The notes under the pieces: generated by a model
What the model was told of the DNA's origin: nothing
Seen by the model: the letters and a program-made list of their open reading frames with translations, nothing else
The model's database searches: none
Position numbers and translations under genes: made by a program
DNA from: Planctomycetota bacterium
GTDB lineage: Bacteria; Planctomycetota; UBA1135; GCA-002686595
Assembly: GCA_009691855.1 (NCBI GenBank)
Contig: SIAI01000008.1
Coordinates: 1-64,000 of the forward strand
Direction: 5' to 3'
DNA length: 64,000 bases
Shown: one piece after another, positions 38,147 through 46,493 of the stretch
Layout of the letters: each line of letters starts with the position of its first letter
How positions within the stretch are numbered: position 1 is the stretch's first letter

Positions 38147-38203
38147 CGTTTGAGGAGACCTGCTCGAACTAGAGCACGGCGCCCACCTCCTCGAGGCGGC
38201 GCC
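38111..38203 (-). promoter_or_regulatory. trp leader RNA with mutually exclusive hairpins 1:2, 2:3 and 3:4
   Basis: Segment 1, GGCGCCGCCTC (38193-38203), overlaps the second Trp codon and pairs with segment 2, GAGGTGGGCGCC (38178-38189). Segment 2 contains AGGTGGG, the same sequence as in segment 4, so it can instead pair with segment 3 (CCCACCT, 38138-38144) and block the terminator. A ribosome stalled at the Trp codons would cover segment 1 and favour 2:3; rapid translation favours 3:4 and termination. Confidence 0.8.
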
Positions 38204-38255
38204 ATCGCCACAGTCCCGGCGCGAGCGGGTGGGCGGTGTTCGTGTGGGCGCTCAT
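38169..38255 (-). CDS. trpL: trp operon leader peptide
   Basis: 28-codon frame starting MSAHTNTAHP and ending EVGAVL. Codons 16 and 18 are both Trp (LWRWRR), at 38208-38210 and 38202-38204, against a near absence of Trp in random short frames. The stop codon at 38169 lies between segment 2 and segment 3 of the attenuator. No Shine-Dalgarno is seen; the ATG is only about 10 nt after a possible -10 box, so the leader may be translated from a leaderless mRNA. Its role is to sense charged tRNA-Trp, not to make a functional product. Confidence 0.85.
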   Translation of the reverse strand: MSAHTNTAHPLAPGLWRWRRLEEVGAVL

Positions 38256-38265
38256 GGCAGTCCGG

Positions 38266-38294
38266 AAGCTAACCGTGGTGTCGTGATTCCGCAA
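38266..38294 (-). promoter_or_regulatory. Candidate trp operon promoter
   Basis: TTGCGG (38289-38294) and TAGCTT (38266-38271) are separated by exactly 17 nt on the minus strand. Each matches three to four of six consensus positions. Transcription would begin about 4 nt before, or at, the leader peptide ATG. Confidence 0.4.
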
Positions 38295-38298
38295 GGGC

Positions 38299-41200
38299 TC
38301 ACACCTTGCCAGCTGCCAGGCCTTCCTCGCCGTCCTCGCCCTCGCCCAGTTGCTTGCGCTCGGCCTCGAGGCGCTTGCGCTCCGCGTCGCGGCGCGCGCG
38401 GACCTGGGCGCTGCTGGCGCCGCTGCCCTTGTTCTTCTGACCGCGCTCCTCCATCCACAGGAAGATCGGGTTGGCGATGTAGACCGTCGAGTACACGCCC
38501 GAGAGCGTGCCGAAGATCATCGCGTAGGAGATGGTCTCGAGCACGTTGCCGGTGCCGTAGTTGAACAGGTACTGCACGACGATCGTCAGGAAGACCGTCA
38601 ACGAGGTCATGATCGTGCGCGAGAGCGTCTCGTTGATCGAGGTGTTGAGCACCTCTTTCAGCGGCGCGTTGGTCTTCGGCAGGTTCTCGCGCACGCGGTC
38701 GAAGATCACGATCGTGTCGTTGACCGAGTAGCCGATGATCGTCAAGAACACGGCGATCGTGGCCAGGTTGATCTCACCGTTGACGATGCCGAGGTAGTTG
38801 CCGATCGCCAGCGCGGCCAGGGTCACGAGCACGTCGTGCACCAGGGCCACCATCGCGGCCACGCCGTAGCTGTACTCGGCGAAGCGCACGCGCAGGTAGA
38901 TCACGGTGATGAACAAGCTGGCGAACAGCGCCAGCAGCGCGTTGTCGCGCAGCTCGCCCACCACCTGCGGGCCGACCTGGGTCCAGTTGGGGATCGCCGA
39001 GTTGAACAGGAAGCTGCTGCCCGGCTGGGCGAAGGCATCGTGGATCGTCTGCTTCAGCTCGTCCACCGCGCGGCCCGCGGCGGTCGTGGCGAGTACCTTG
39101 TAGGCGCCGACGCGGTCGCCGAGCGCAACGCCCACGTCCTTGAGCCCCAGGCCCTCGAGCGTGGTCTTGACCTCGGCCTCGGTGGGGGCCTTCTGGAAGT
39201 AGAGCTCGACCTCGGCCCTGGCGGCATCGCCCTCTGCGCTCATGCGCACCTGCACGGCGTCGGCCAGCAGGATGTCCTTCAGCGCGTCCTGGATCTTCGG
39301 GCGCAGCGAGGTGCCCTCGCCGACGCCGCTCTCCTTCGAGGTGGTCTTGAACTGCGCGCGGAACTGCGTGAAGGTCCCGCCCTCCTTGGCCGAGTTCAGC
39401 ACCGGCTTGACCTCGGCCGATTCGCCGATCCGTTCGATCGCGGCCACGCGCGCGCGCATGGTGTCGATCGTCTCGGGTTTGGCCGTCTCGAGCTGCGCCT
39501 CGACCCCGCCGGTGAAGTCGATGCCGAGCTTCTCCTCGTCGGGCAGGTAGGCGAACACCAGCAGACCGCCCACGCACACCACGATCGAGCCGCACATGGC
39601 GATCTTGGTCTTGCCCAGGAAGTCGAACTTCGCGTCCGCCATCCAGCGGCCCATCTTGAAGATCTGCGAGCCGCGCGACAGGGCCCAGTGCACGAACACG
39701 CGCGTGGTGACCAGCGCGGCGAAGACCGAGGTGAGGACACCGATCATCAGCGTGACGGCGAAGCCGCGCACGGGGCCGGTGCCGAGGTAGTACAGCACGA
39801 CCGCCGACAGGAACGTGGTCACGTTCGAGTCGATGATGGCCGACATCGCGTTGTCGAAGCCCGCCTTGGCGGCCTGCTTTGGATTGCGGCCCTTCTCGGA
39901 CTCTTCCCGCAAGCGGTCGAAGATCAGGATGTTCGCGTCCACGGCCATGCCGACCGTGAGCACGATGCCGGCGATGCCCGGCAGGGTGAGGGTGGCCTGC
40001 ATGAAGGCCAGACCGCCCAGGAACATGAGCAGGTTCGTGAGCAGCGCCAGCGAGGCGAACACGCCCAGGCGCCGGTAGTACAGGATCATGAAGGCCACGA
40101 CGATCAGCATGGCCAGCACGCTCGAGTACACGCCGCGCCTCACGTAGTCGTCGCCCAGCGTCGCGCCCACGCGCTCGTCGTGCTCGAGGATCGGCTTGAG
40201 CTTGAGCGAGCCCGAGCGCAGCACGGTGACGAGGTTCTTCACTTCCGCGTCCTTGAAGCGGCCCTCGATGATGCCGCTGCCGACCAGCTTCGAGTTCAGC
40301 GTCGGCGCCGAGCGGATCTCGTCGTTCAGGATGATCGCCATCCGCCGGTTCACGTTGTCGCCCGTGAAGGTGGCGAAGTCGTCGATCCGGGTGGGGCGGA
40401 TCTCGAAGCCCACGGCCGGGTAGCCGAGGTCGTCGCTGGTCGAGAAGATGCGCTGCAGCGCCTCGCCGCGGAACGTGTCGGCCTTGCCCTTGGGCGTCAG
40501 CACCGGGCGCGGGGGCCCGGAGGCTTCGTCGAAGCGCGTCGCGTACCAGCGGATCGAGGGGTCGGGGCCGCCCTTGTCGGGCGGGACCTGGTTGAAGCCC
40601 TTGACCGGCACGCCCGGGTTGGCGGTCGTCCAGGTGTTGAGCTTGTTCTCCTCGGCGCGCAGGTCGGTGGCCTTGCCGGCGAAGTCGCTGTCCTCGGCCA
40701 TCAGCACGAAGGCCAGCTCGCCCAGGTTCTCGATCGCGTCGCGGATCGCGTCGGAGTTCACCAGCCGCACCGCGTCGCCGACGGCGTGGGCCTCCTGCTT
40801 GCCGTTGTTGTGGCGCGACAGTCCGTGCAGCCCGTTGCCATCGCGGCGCGCGTAGCGGATCTCCTCGGTGCCGATCGCGACCACGCCCGACTGCGAGAAG
40901 CCCGTGCCGTCCGCCAGGGTCAGCGCGTCCTCGCTGGAGGAGGTCTCGCTCAGCCCCTCGACCAGCTTGGACTCAGCCTGGCTCGAGCCGGCGCCCATGT
41001 CGCCGGGCAGCTCGATCACGACCTCGTCCGTGCCCGCGGCGCGCACGCTGATCTCCTTGGTGCCGGTCGGGTCGATGCGCCCGCGCAGCACCCCGACCGC
41101 CTGGAGCAGGATCTCCTGCGTGTCGTCGTTGGGCCCGATCTCGCCGTTCGCGCGCGCGGCGGCGAAGTCGAAGCGGTAGACGATGCGCGTGCCGCCCTGC

Positions 41201-41325
41201 AGGTCGAGGCCCAGCTGGAAGGGCTTCCTGGGGGGGTCCATGAAACGCGGGACCACCATCAGCCCGACCGAGACGAGCAGAAGGATGACGATGAGGGCGA
41301 CCTTGCGGCCGACGTTCTCGAGCAT
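38299..41325 (-). CDS. secDF: SecD-SecF fusion, preprotein translocase subunit
   Basis: 1008 residues with 12 predicted membrane helices in two SecD/SecF halves. The SecD half starts with one helix (7-28), then LGLDLQGGTRIVYRF, a long periplasmic domain (to about 430), then five helices with GIVLTVGMAVDANILIFDR. The SecF half begins near DAKFDFLGKTKIAM, has GIDFTGGVEAQL and ends with GYSVNDTIVIFDRVREN, the conserved Asp-containing proton path. SecDF pulls exported proteins forward using the proton gradient. The periplasmic part is longer than in E. coli SecD. The gene is 115 nt downstream of rplS; the trp promoter overlaps its 3' end. The C-terminal tail is charged. Confidence 0.96.
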   Translation of the reverse strand: MLENVGRKVALIVILLLVSVGLMVVPRFMDPPRKPFQLGLDLQGGTRIVYRFDFAAARANGEIGPNDDTQEILLQAVGVLRGRIDPTGTKEISVRAAGTDEVVIELPGDMGAGSSQAESKLVEGLSETSSSEDALTLADGTGFSQSGVVAIGTEEIRYARRDGNGLHGLSRHNNGKQEAHAVGDAVRLVNSDAIRDAIENLGELAFVLMAEDSDFAGKATDLRAEENKLNTWTTANPGVPVKGFNQVPPDKGGPDPSIRWYATRFDEASGPPRPVLTPKGKADTFRGEALQRIFSTSDDLGYPAVGFEIRPTRIDDFATFTGDNVNRRMAIILNDEIRSAPTLNSKLVGSGIIEGRFKDAEVKNLVTVLRSGSLKLKPILEHDERVGATLGDDYVRRGVYSSVLAMLIVVAFMILYYRRLGVFASLALLTNLLMFLGGLAFMQATLTLPGIAGIVLTVGMAVDANILIFDRLREESEKGRNPKQAAKAGFDNAMSAIIDSNVTTFLSAVVLYYLGTGPVRGFAVTLMIGVLTSVFAALVTTRVFVHWALSRGSQIFKMGRWMADAKFDFLGKTKIAMCGSIVVCVGGLLVFAYLPDEEKLGIDFTGGVEAQLETAKPETIDTMRARVAAIERIGESAEVKPVLNSAKEGGTFTQFRAQFKTTSKESGVGEGTSLRPKIQDALKDILLADAVQVRMSAEGDAARAEVELYFQKAPTEAEVKTTLEGLGLKDVGVALGDRVGAYKVLATTAAGRAVDELKQTIHDAFAQPGSSFLFNSAIPNWTQVGPQVVGELRDNALLALFASLFITVIYLRVRFAEYSYGVAAMVALVHDVLVTLAALAIGNYLGIVNGEINLATIAVFLTIIGYSVNDTIVIFDRVRENLPKTNAPLKEVLNTSINETLSRTIMTSLTVFLTIVVQYLFNYGTGNVLETISYAMIFGTLSGVYSTVYIANPIFLWMEERGQKNKGSGASSAQVRARRDAERKRLEAERKQLGEGEDGEEGLAAGKV

Positions 41326-41440
41326 GGCGTTTCGGGTGGCCGGGTGGGAACGACCGCGCCCCTCGGGCCGAGGAGCGGCGCGGCGAATGAAACGTCAGCG
41401 CTTCGCGGGATGCGAGAGCACTAGGAAAGGCTCAACGGGC

Positions 41441-41887
41441 TCAGACCTGCACGGGCTGCGGGTCGGTCTTGTCCACGGACGGCGCGCCGGAGAGATCTGC
41501 GGCAGCATTCACCTCGCCGGCTTGGTCGAAGCGCCGCGCGCGCTCGCCGAGCAGCTCGTCCACGCGCGTCTTCTTGCCCACGCGGTCGCGCAGGAAGTAG
41601 AGCTTGGCACGGCGCACGTCGCCGCGGCGCATGACCTCGATCTCCTTCACGCGCGGGGAGTGCAGCGGGAAGATGCGCTCCACGCCCTCGCCCTGCACCA
41701 GACGCCGCACCAGCACGTTGCGCGCGATCCCGCGACCGCGCAGGGCGATGACGGTGCCGGCGAAGGGCTGCACGCGCTCCTTGTCGCCTTCCTTGATGAG
41801 GTAGTGCACACGCACGGTGTCGCCCACGCGCACGGAGGGAACGGTCTTCTTGCCGTTCTCTTTGCCGAGTTGTTCGATCAGATTCAT
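41441..41887 (-). CDS. rplS: 50S ribosomal protein L19
   Basis: 148 residues. The L19 core is complete (residues 1-115): VRVGDTVRVHYLIKEGDKER, QPFAGTVIALRGRGI, ERIFPLHSPRVKEIEV and RRAKLYFLRDRVGK. A 30-residue acidic/Pro extension follows that most bacteria lack. It lies 25 nt downstream of trmD, the classical gene order, but rpsP and rimM are not adjacent here. Confidence 0.96.
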   Translation of the reverse strand: MNLIEQLGKENGKKTVPSVRVGDTVRVHYLIKEGDKERVQPFAGTVIALRGRGIARNVLVRRLVQGEGVERIFPLHSPRVKEIEVMRRGDVRRAKLYFLRDRVGKKTRVDELLGERARRFDQAGEVNAAADLSGAPSVDKTDPQPVQV

Positions 41888-41912
41888 CGGTGGCTTCGGG
41901 GCTGGCCCCGCC

Positions 41913-42608
41913 TCACGCAGTCTTCGTCTGGGGTTCCTGGAGGAGATCGGGGCGGCGGGCTCGCGTGCGTTGGTGGGCCTCGTTGGCGCGCCAGCGCTCG
42001 ATCGCGGCGTGGTCGCCGCTCTTGAGCACGTCGGGAACGTTCCGGCCGCGCCAGGTCGGCGGCCGGGTGTAGTGGGGGTGGTCGAGCGAGCCCTGCTCGA
42101 ACGACTCGCGCAGTGCGGACTCGTGGTGGCCCAGGACGCCGGGCACCAGGCGCGCGATCGCCTCGATCACGCACAGCGCCGCCAGCTCGCCACCCGAGAG
42201 CACGAAATCGCCCAGCGAAACCTCGTCCCAGGCGAGTTCGCTGCGCAGGCGCTCGTCGAAGCCCTCGTAGCGGCCGGCCAGGAACAGCAGGCGTTCTTCC
42301 TTGGCCAGCGCGTGGGCCTTGGGCTGGCGGAAGCGCTCGCCGTCGGGCGTCAGCAGGATCTTGCGGTAGGGCCCGTGCTCGCGCTCGAGCCACTCGACGC
42401 AGTCGAACACCGGCTCGGGCTTCAGCACCATGCCCGGACCGCCGCCGTAGGGCCGGTCGTCTACCGTGCGATGCCGGTCGCGCGTGAAGTCGCGGAAATC
42501 GACCGTCTGCACACGGACCAAGCCCTTCTCCTGGGCGACGCCCAGGATGCTCGCTCGGAGGTAAGGCTCGAGCGCCTCGGGGAAGAGGGTGAGAAGGGCG
42601 ATCTGCAC
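41913..42608 (-). CDS. trmD: tRNA (guanine-37-N1)-methyltransferase
   Basis: 231 residues from GTG 42608 (VQIALLTLFPEALEPY), which matches the family N-terminus; an in-frame TTG at 42671 would add 21 unlikely residues. The SPOUT-fold knot motifs are RPYGGGPGMV, LAGRYEGFDERL and SLGDFVLSGGELAAL, which bind AdoMet and G37 of tRNA. The catalytic Asp lies in GSLDHPHYTRP. The C-terminal helix part is short, giving a protein slightly smaller than the E. coli enzyme (255). First gene of the trmD-rplS unit. Confidence 0.95.
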   Translation of the reverse strand: MQIALLTLFPEALEPYLRASILGVAQEKGLVRVQTVDFRDFTRDRHRTVDDRPYGGGPGMVLKPEPVFDCVEWLEREHGPYRKILLTPDGERFRQPKAHALAKEERLLFLAGRYEGFDERLRSELAWDEVSLGDFVLSGGELAALCVIEAIARLVPGVLGHHESALRESFEQGSLDHPHYTRPPTWRGRNVPDVLKSGDHAAIERWRANEAHQRTRARRPDLLQEPQTKTA

Positions 42609-42799
42609 GGCAGTCGGGGCATCCGCGGAAAAATGGGAGAGGAGTCTATTCAGAAGCCTCGCGCGGGGCAAGACTTGCGGCCGCGTCGGCGGCCCATGCG
42701 CGGGCTCGGGACGGGGCCTTAGAGCGGGGTTGCCGCTCGTTTCCTAACTGCTTGTCCAGCCGAGACTTGCCGGCCGAGACCCGGTAGCACCCAAGGACC

Positions 42800-43420
42800 A
42801 TGTTCAGCGGACTCGTCGAGGGTTGTGCAGAGGTGCGCGCGTTCACGCGTGCCAGGAGCGGAGCACGGCTCGAACTCGCCCCGCCGCGGCTCGAACGCGG
42901 TGCGCCGCGCTGGAAACCGGTGCGCGGCGAGAGCATCGCCGTCCAGGGCTGTTGCCTCACCGTGGCGCGCCTCGGCGCGCGCGGACGCACGGGCTACGAC
43001 CTGTCGCGCGAGACCCTCGCCGAGACGCACCTCGGTGAACTCGAGGCGGGAACGCGCGTCAACGTCGAACGCTCGGTGCGCCTCGCCGATCGCCTGGGCG
43101 GCCACCTCGTCTCCGGACACGTGGATGCGGTCGGGCGCGTGCTGCGCGTTCTCGACAGCGCGGACGGCGGCCGGCTCGTGACCTTCGAGGTGCCGCGCGG
43201 CTTCGAGCGCTGGCTGATCCCGAAGGGCAGCGTGACGATCGACGGCGTGAGCTTGACGGTGGTCGCGCCGCGCGGACGGCGCTTCCAGGTGGCGCTCATC
43301 CCGGAGACGTTGCGCAAGACGACACTGGGCGCGGCGCGCGCGGGGGCGCGCGTGAACCTCGAGGCGGATCTGATCGGCAAATGGGTCGCGCGGCTGGTGG
43401 GTGTGAGGGGGAGACGGTGA
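42800..43420 (+). CDS. ribE: Riboflavin synthase, alpha chain
   Basis: 206 residues. Dismutation of two 6,7-dimethyl-8-ribityllumazine molecules to riboflavin. Two tandem lumazine-binding repeats are visible: MFSGLVEGCAEV, VQGCCLTV and YDLSRETLAETHLG in the first, GHLVSGHVDAVGRV, WLIPKGSVTIDGVSLTVV and ALIPETLRKTTLG in the second. AAGGA lies 5 nt before the ATG. No other rib gene or FMN riboswitch is adjacent. Divergent from trmD. Confidence 0.95.
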   Translation: MFSGLVEGCAEVRAFTRARSGARLELAPPRLERGAPRWKPVRGESIAVQGCCLTVARLGARGRTGYDLSRETLAETHLGELEAGTRVNVERSVRLADRLGGHLVSGHVDAVGRVLRVLDSADGGRLVTFEVPRGFERWLIPKGSVTIDGVSLTVVAPRGRRFQVALIPETLRKTTLGAARAGARVNLEADLIGKWVARLVGVRGRR

Positions 43421-43458
43421 GCGCGCAGCTGCGCGAACCTCGTTGGGTTTGGCACTAA

Positions 43459-44236
43459 TGCCCGACTCCTGCACTGTTCAGCATTGTCGAGCACAAGGAA
43501 GTACGCCTCACAGATCCGCGGCAAACGAACGACCGCCACGAAGTCGACTACTCCATGAGGGTGATCAACGAGGTCGTTACTTCCAGCCTGGAGGCTGCGC
43601 AAGCCAGCGCCTTGCTTCGCGGACTCGATGACATCCCCGCGTTCGTGGCGTGCTTCTCCGCACTTGAGGACAACCTCGGACAGTGGCGCGCCTACGCGGG
43701 CGATGGTGCAGGAGTAGCTCTGGGTGTACAGGTCGCGAGCTTGAATGACCTTAGGGGCATGCAGGAACCCGACCGCCAAGGTGACGTCGTGTTTCTTTCG
43801 CCCAGGTTCGATCCCGTTGAGTACGACCGGGAGAAGCAGGCGGATGCCGTGAAGGCATGTCTTGCACCTCTAGACAAGTCCGCTGACAAGCGGGCCATCG
43901 AGGAAGTCCGCAGTCGGCTGATCTTGGCAGCGCCGTTCCTCGAGCAGCGGAGTTTCCAAGAGGAGCAGGAATGGCGACTGACGTCCTTGCTCATCTCCCT
44001 TGATCAACGCACGTTCAAACGACCGCGACTTGAGGAGTTCGCGCTCAGGGGGGAGACGCTCACTTGGTACGAAACCAAGAGGATCCTGACTTCCGAAGGC
44101 GAAGAGCACTATGGCAAGTACCCACTGGTTGACCGGGTTTTCCTTGGCCCGAAGTGCAAGAGCTTGAAGGCTGTCGTTTCTGCGCCTACACGGTTTCCGA
44201 GCCCGGGTCGAGATGTCCCAGATCGCATACCGGTAG
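43459..44236 (+). pseudogene. Broken DUF2971-family gene
   Basis: DUF2971 sequence runs through the region: LFSIVEHKEVRLTDPRQTND at 43474-43533, then CFSALEDNLGQWRAYAGDG, SFQEEQEWRLTSLL and DRVFLGPKCKSLKAVV. The 5' end has a stop (43456-43458) directly upstream and no start codon ahead of the conserved N-terminus. The conserved C-terminus (LHGFRARVEMSQIAYR, stop at 44236) is found only after a frame change near 44184. G+C content and codon use are visibly lower than in the flanking genes, which suggests recent acquisition followed by decay. DUF2971 genes often travel with defence or mobile regions; the function is unknown. Sequencing error could explain one of the two shifts, but hardly the missing start as well. 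Confidence 0.65.
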
Positions 44237-44310
44237 GCGCTGACGCTTCAGGAAGTGGGGGGTGGCTGAGATCAATCGCGCCTGGCAGGCCGACGGCACA
44301 GCAGACTCGG

Positions 44311-45723
44311 CTACAAGCCCGCCCGCGCGTACTCCTCCTCGGCGATGGCGCGGAAGTCGATGCGCGCGCCCAGGGCCCACAGCAGCGCGCGCACGCCGAA
44401 GAACTGGCGCAGGCAGTAGACGAAGACCGGGGCCTGGCGCGTGTGGCCCTGGCGCAGGCTCTCGCCGAAGAGCCTCACGCCCTGCGCGAGGTAGTCGTCG
44501 TCGCCGAAGTCGAAGGGGCCCTGGTGCCGCAGTGGCGCCCACAGCCACTCGCAGGTCGCGTGCAGCGCGCGCGCCTGCGGCGAGTCGGGGTCGAGCCTCT
44601 CGAGCTGCGCCGAGCGGCGGATGCTCTCGCGCTGCGCCTCGCCGCCCTCGCGCGAGGCGCGTAGGCCGAGCCGCATGAGCTCCCACTCCTGCGCGTCGAA
44701 CTCGCGGCAGGAGCCGAAGTCGAGCAGACCCGTGCGCCCGTCGGCGAGGAACAGGAAGTTGCCCGGGCCCGGGTCCGTGTTGAACATCCGCTGACTGCTC
44801 CACAGGCGGAAGCCGGCGCGCGTGATGGCCGCGGCGTGCCGGTCGCGCAGCTCCTGCGCGGGCTTCGTGGCCAGGAACTCGTCCAGGTGCGCGCCGCGCA
44901 GGAGCTCGGTCGAGAGCACGCGCGCCGAGGAGCGGCCGGCGAACACGCGCGGCACGACCACGTCGTCGAGCTCGATCAGGTGCGCGCGCGCGCGTTCGGT
45001 CCACAGCGCCTCGCGCAGGTAGTCGGTCTCGTGCTCCAGGCCGCGGCTGATCTCGGTCAGCTGTTCCATCAGGTTCTCCCAGTCGCGCCCGAGACGCAGC
45101 GGCAGGAGCAAGAGCCGTGCGTTGGCCAGGTCGGCGCGGATCGCGCGGGCGATGCCAGGGTACTGGATCTTCACCGCCACCGCGGTGCCGTCGGAGAGAC
45201 GCGCGCGGTGTACCTGGCCGATCGAGGCCGCGGCGAAGGCCGTGGGCTCGAACTCGGCGAAGAGCTCCTCGGGCGAAGCGCCCAGCTCGCCGCGCACGAG
45301 CTCGCGCAACAGCGCGAAGTGCATCGGCGGGGCCTCGCTGTGCAGCGTCGCGAAGAGCTCGACCACCTGGCGCGGCAGGACGTCGGGATAGCTCGCCAGC
45401 ACCTGCCCGGCCTTGGTCACGGCGCCGCGCAGGTAGCCCATCGTACCCAGCGCGTACAGCGCGGCCTGCCAGTGCGCCTCGGCGCGCGCGCGCTCACGCT
45501 CCTCGACCGAACCGAAGCGCGCGCGTACCCAGCCGAGTGAGTAGGCCGCGAACAGCTTCGCCGGCAGGGTCGAGAGCGCCCACATGCGCACGAAGCGTCC
45601 ACTCGGCGGCGCACGGCCCGCCAAGCGTTCGTGCAGGTCGGCCAGCGCGAGTGCGTGCTCGTCGCGCGCGTCGAGTTCCGCGGGGAAAGAGGTGATCCAG
45701 CTCGTGACGGGTTCGGGGTTCAT
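44311..45723 (-). CDS. AarF/UbiB (ABC1/ADCK) family atypical kinase
   Basis: 470 residues from ATG 45723. Family signatures are in order: VTKAGQVLASY (the KxGQ motif), FAAASIGQVHRA (Ala-rich loop replacing the glycine-rich loop), VAVKIQYPG (ATP lysine), ELLRGAHLDEF, NTDPGPGNFLF (catalytic loop; DPHPGN is usual, so His is Gly here) and LLDFGSCRE (metal Asp). These kinase-like ATPases act in isoprenoid quinone or lipid homeostasis. Its start overlaps the stop of the TetR gene (ATGA), so it is coupled to that regulator. It follows the MCE lipid-transport genes on the same strand. The substrate is not known. Confidence 0.9.
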   Translation of the reverse strand: MNPEPVTSWITSFPAELDARDEHALALADLHERLAGRAPPSGRFVRMWALSTLPAKLFAAYSLGWVRARFGSVEERERARAEAHWQAALYALGTMGYLRGAVTKAGQVLASYPDVLPRQVVELFATLHSEAPPMHFALLRELVRGELGASPEELFAEFEPTAFAAASIGQVHRARLSDGTAVAVKIQYPGIARAIRADLANARLLLLPLRLGRDWENLMEQLTEISRGLEHETDYLREALWTERARAHLIELDDVVVPRVFAGRSSARVLSTELLRGAHLDEFLATKPAQELRDRHAAAITRAGFRLWSSQRMFNTDPGPGNFLFLADGRTGLLDFGSCREFDAQEWELMRLGLRASREGGEAQRESIRRSAQLERLDPDSPQARALHATCEWLWAPLRHQGPFDFGDDDYLAQGVRLFGESLRQGHTRQAPVFVYCLRQFFGVRALLWALGARIDFRAIAEEEYARAGL

Positions 45724-46325
45724 ACTTGCGCTCCGGTGGGGCGAGGTGTCCCGCGGCCCAGCTGGGCCACGAGGCGCGTGGTCTCGTCGAGCAGGGCGAG
45801 CGTGTCCTCGCCGTTGGGCGAGGCGTCGCGGGCCCAGAAGGACAGCACGCCGAGGAACAGGCTCCAGTAGAGGTGCAGCGCGTGCGCGGGCGGCGCGGCG
45901 CTCGAGTGCGTGGCGCACAGCTCGGCCACCAGCGCCAGCTCGCGCGCACGCAGCTCGGCCGCCACGCCGCCGGCGTCGGCCAACGGGCCGAGCGCGCTCA
46001 GCGCGGCCAGGGCCAGCGCGCGCGCGCCGGCCAGCTCCTCTAGCTCGGCGGCCACCAGCGCGAACAGCTCTTCCTCGAGCGCGGCCCCTGCGCGGCGCCG
46101 GGCGCGGAAGCGCGCGTGCGCGCGCTGCAGGTCCGCGCCCAATAGGGTCAGCACGAGCGCCTCCTGGGTGGGGAAGTAGTTGAACAGCGTGCCGTGGGCG
46201 ATGCGCGCGGCGCTGGCCACCTCACGCGTGCTCACGCGCGCGGGATCGCGGCGCGCGAAGAGCAGGCGCGCCTGGGCGAGCACGCGCTCGCGGACCTCGG
46301 TTTTCTGGGCTTCGGAGATGCGCAT
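45720..46325 (-). CDS. TetR/AcrR-family transcriptional regulator
   Basis: 201 residues. The N-terminal helix-turn-helix is RVSTREVASAARIAHGTLFN followed by YFPTQEALV (about residues 30-58), a typical TetR DNA-binding domain. The C-terminal ligand domain is Ala/Leu-rich and not diagnostic. It overlaps the AarF/UbiB gene by 4 nt. Two identical 12-bp palindromes lie 14 and 65 nt upstream of its start, so autoregulation and control of the downstream kinase gene are likely. A lipid- or fatty-acid-like ligand is a guess from the neighbours. Confidence 0.92.
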   Translation of the reverse strand: MRISEAQKTEVRERVLAQARLLFARRDPARVSTREVASAARIAHGTLFNYFPTQEALVLTLLGADLQRAHARFRARRRAGAALEEELFALVAAELEELAGARALALAALSALGPLADAGGVAAELRARELALVAELCATHSSAAPPAHALHLYWSLFLGVLSFWARDASPNGEDTLALLDETTRLVAQLGRGTPRPTGAQV

Positions 46326-46338
46326 GGCTGGCGTTATC

Positions 46339-46350
46339 TGAGCGCGCTCA
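46339..46350. promoter_or_regulatory. Operator palindrome, copy 1
   Basis: TGAGCGCGCTCA, a perfect 12-bp palindrome, 14 nt upstream of the TetR start and identical to the copy at 46390. It probably binds the regulator encoded next to it. Confidence 0.65.
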
Positions 46351-46389
46351 CATTGTCGGCCGAAGGCCTCCCGGGCGCAAGAGCTAAAA

Positions 46390-46401
46390 TGAGCGCGCTC
46401 A
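46390..46401. promoter_or_regulatory. Operator palindrome, copy 2
   Basis: TGAGCGCGCTCA again, within AAATGAGCGCGCTCATATT; one more half site (TGAGCGC) follows at 46407. On the minus strand the overlapping CATAAT/TTGCGC region could be the regulator's promoter, so a bound repressor would block it. Confidence 0.65.
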
Positions 46402-46493
46402 TATTATGAGCGCAAGCGCTTGTCCGGAAAGGAACTAGCGGCCGCGTCTGGGCGAAGGGCGGCCTAGTGGACCGGAGCGTCTCCGCCCGGCGC

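Noticed and set aside
42672-42799. Possible FMN riboswitch before riboflavin synthase
   Set aside because: The interval is only 128 nt and lacks the conserved FMN-element blocks; the spacer is also shared with divergent trmD.
44237-44664. Extension of the DUF2971 frame to 44664
   Set aside because: After 44184 the frame leaves the family alignment and runs antisense into the AarF/UbiB gene; the conserved C-terminus with stop at 44236 is in another frame.
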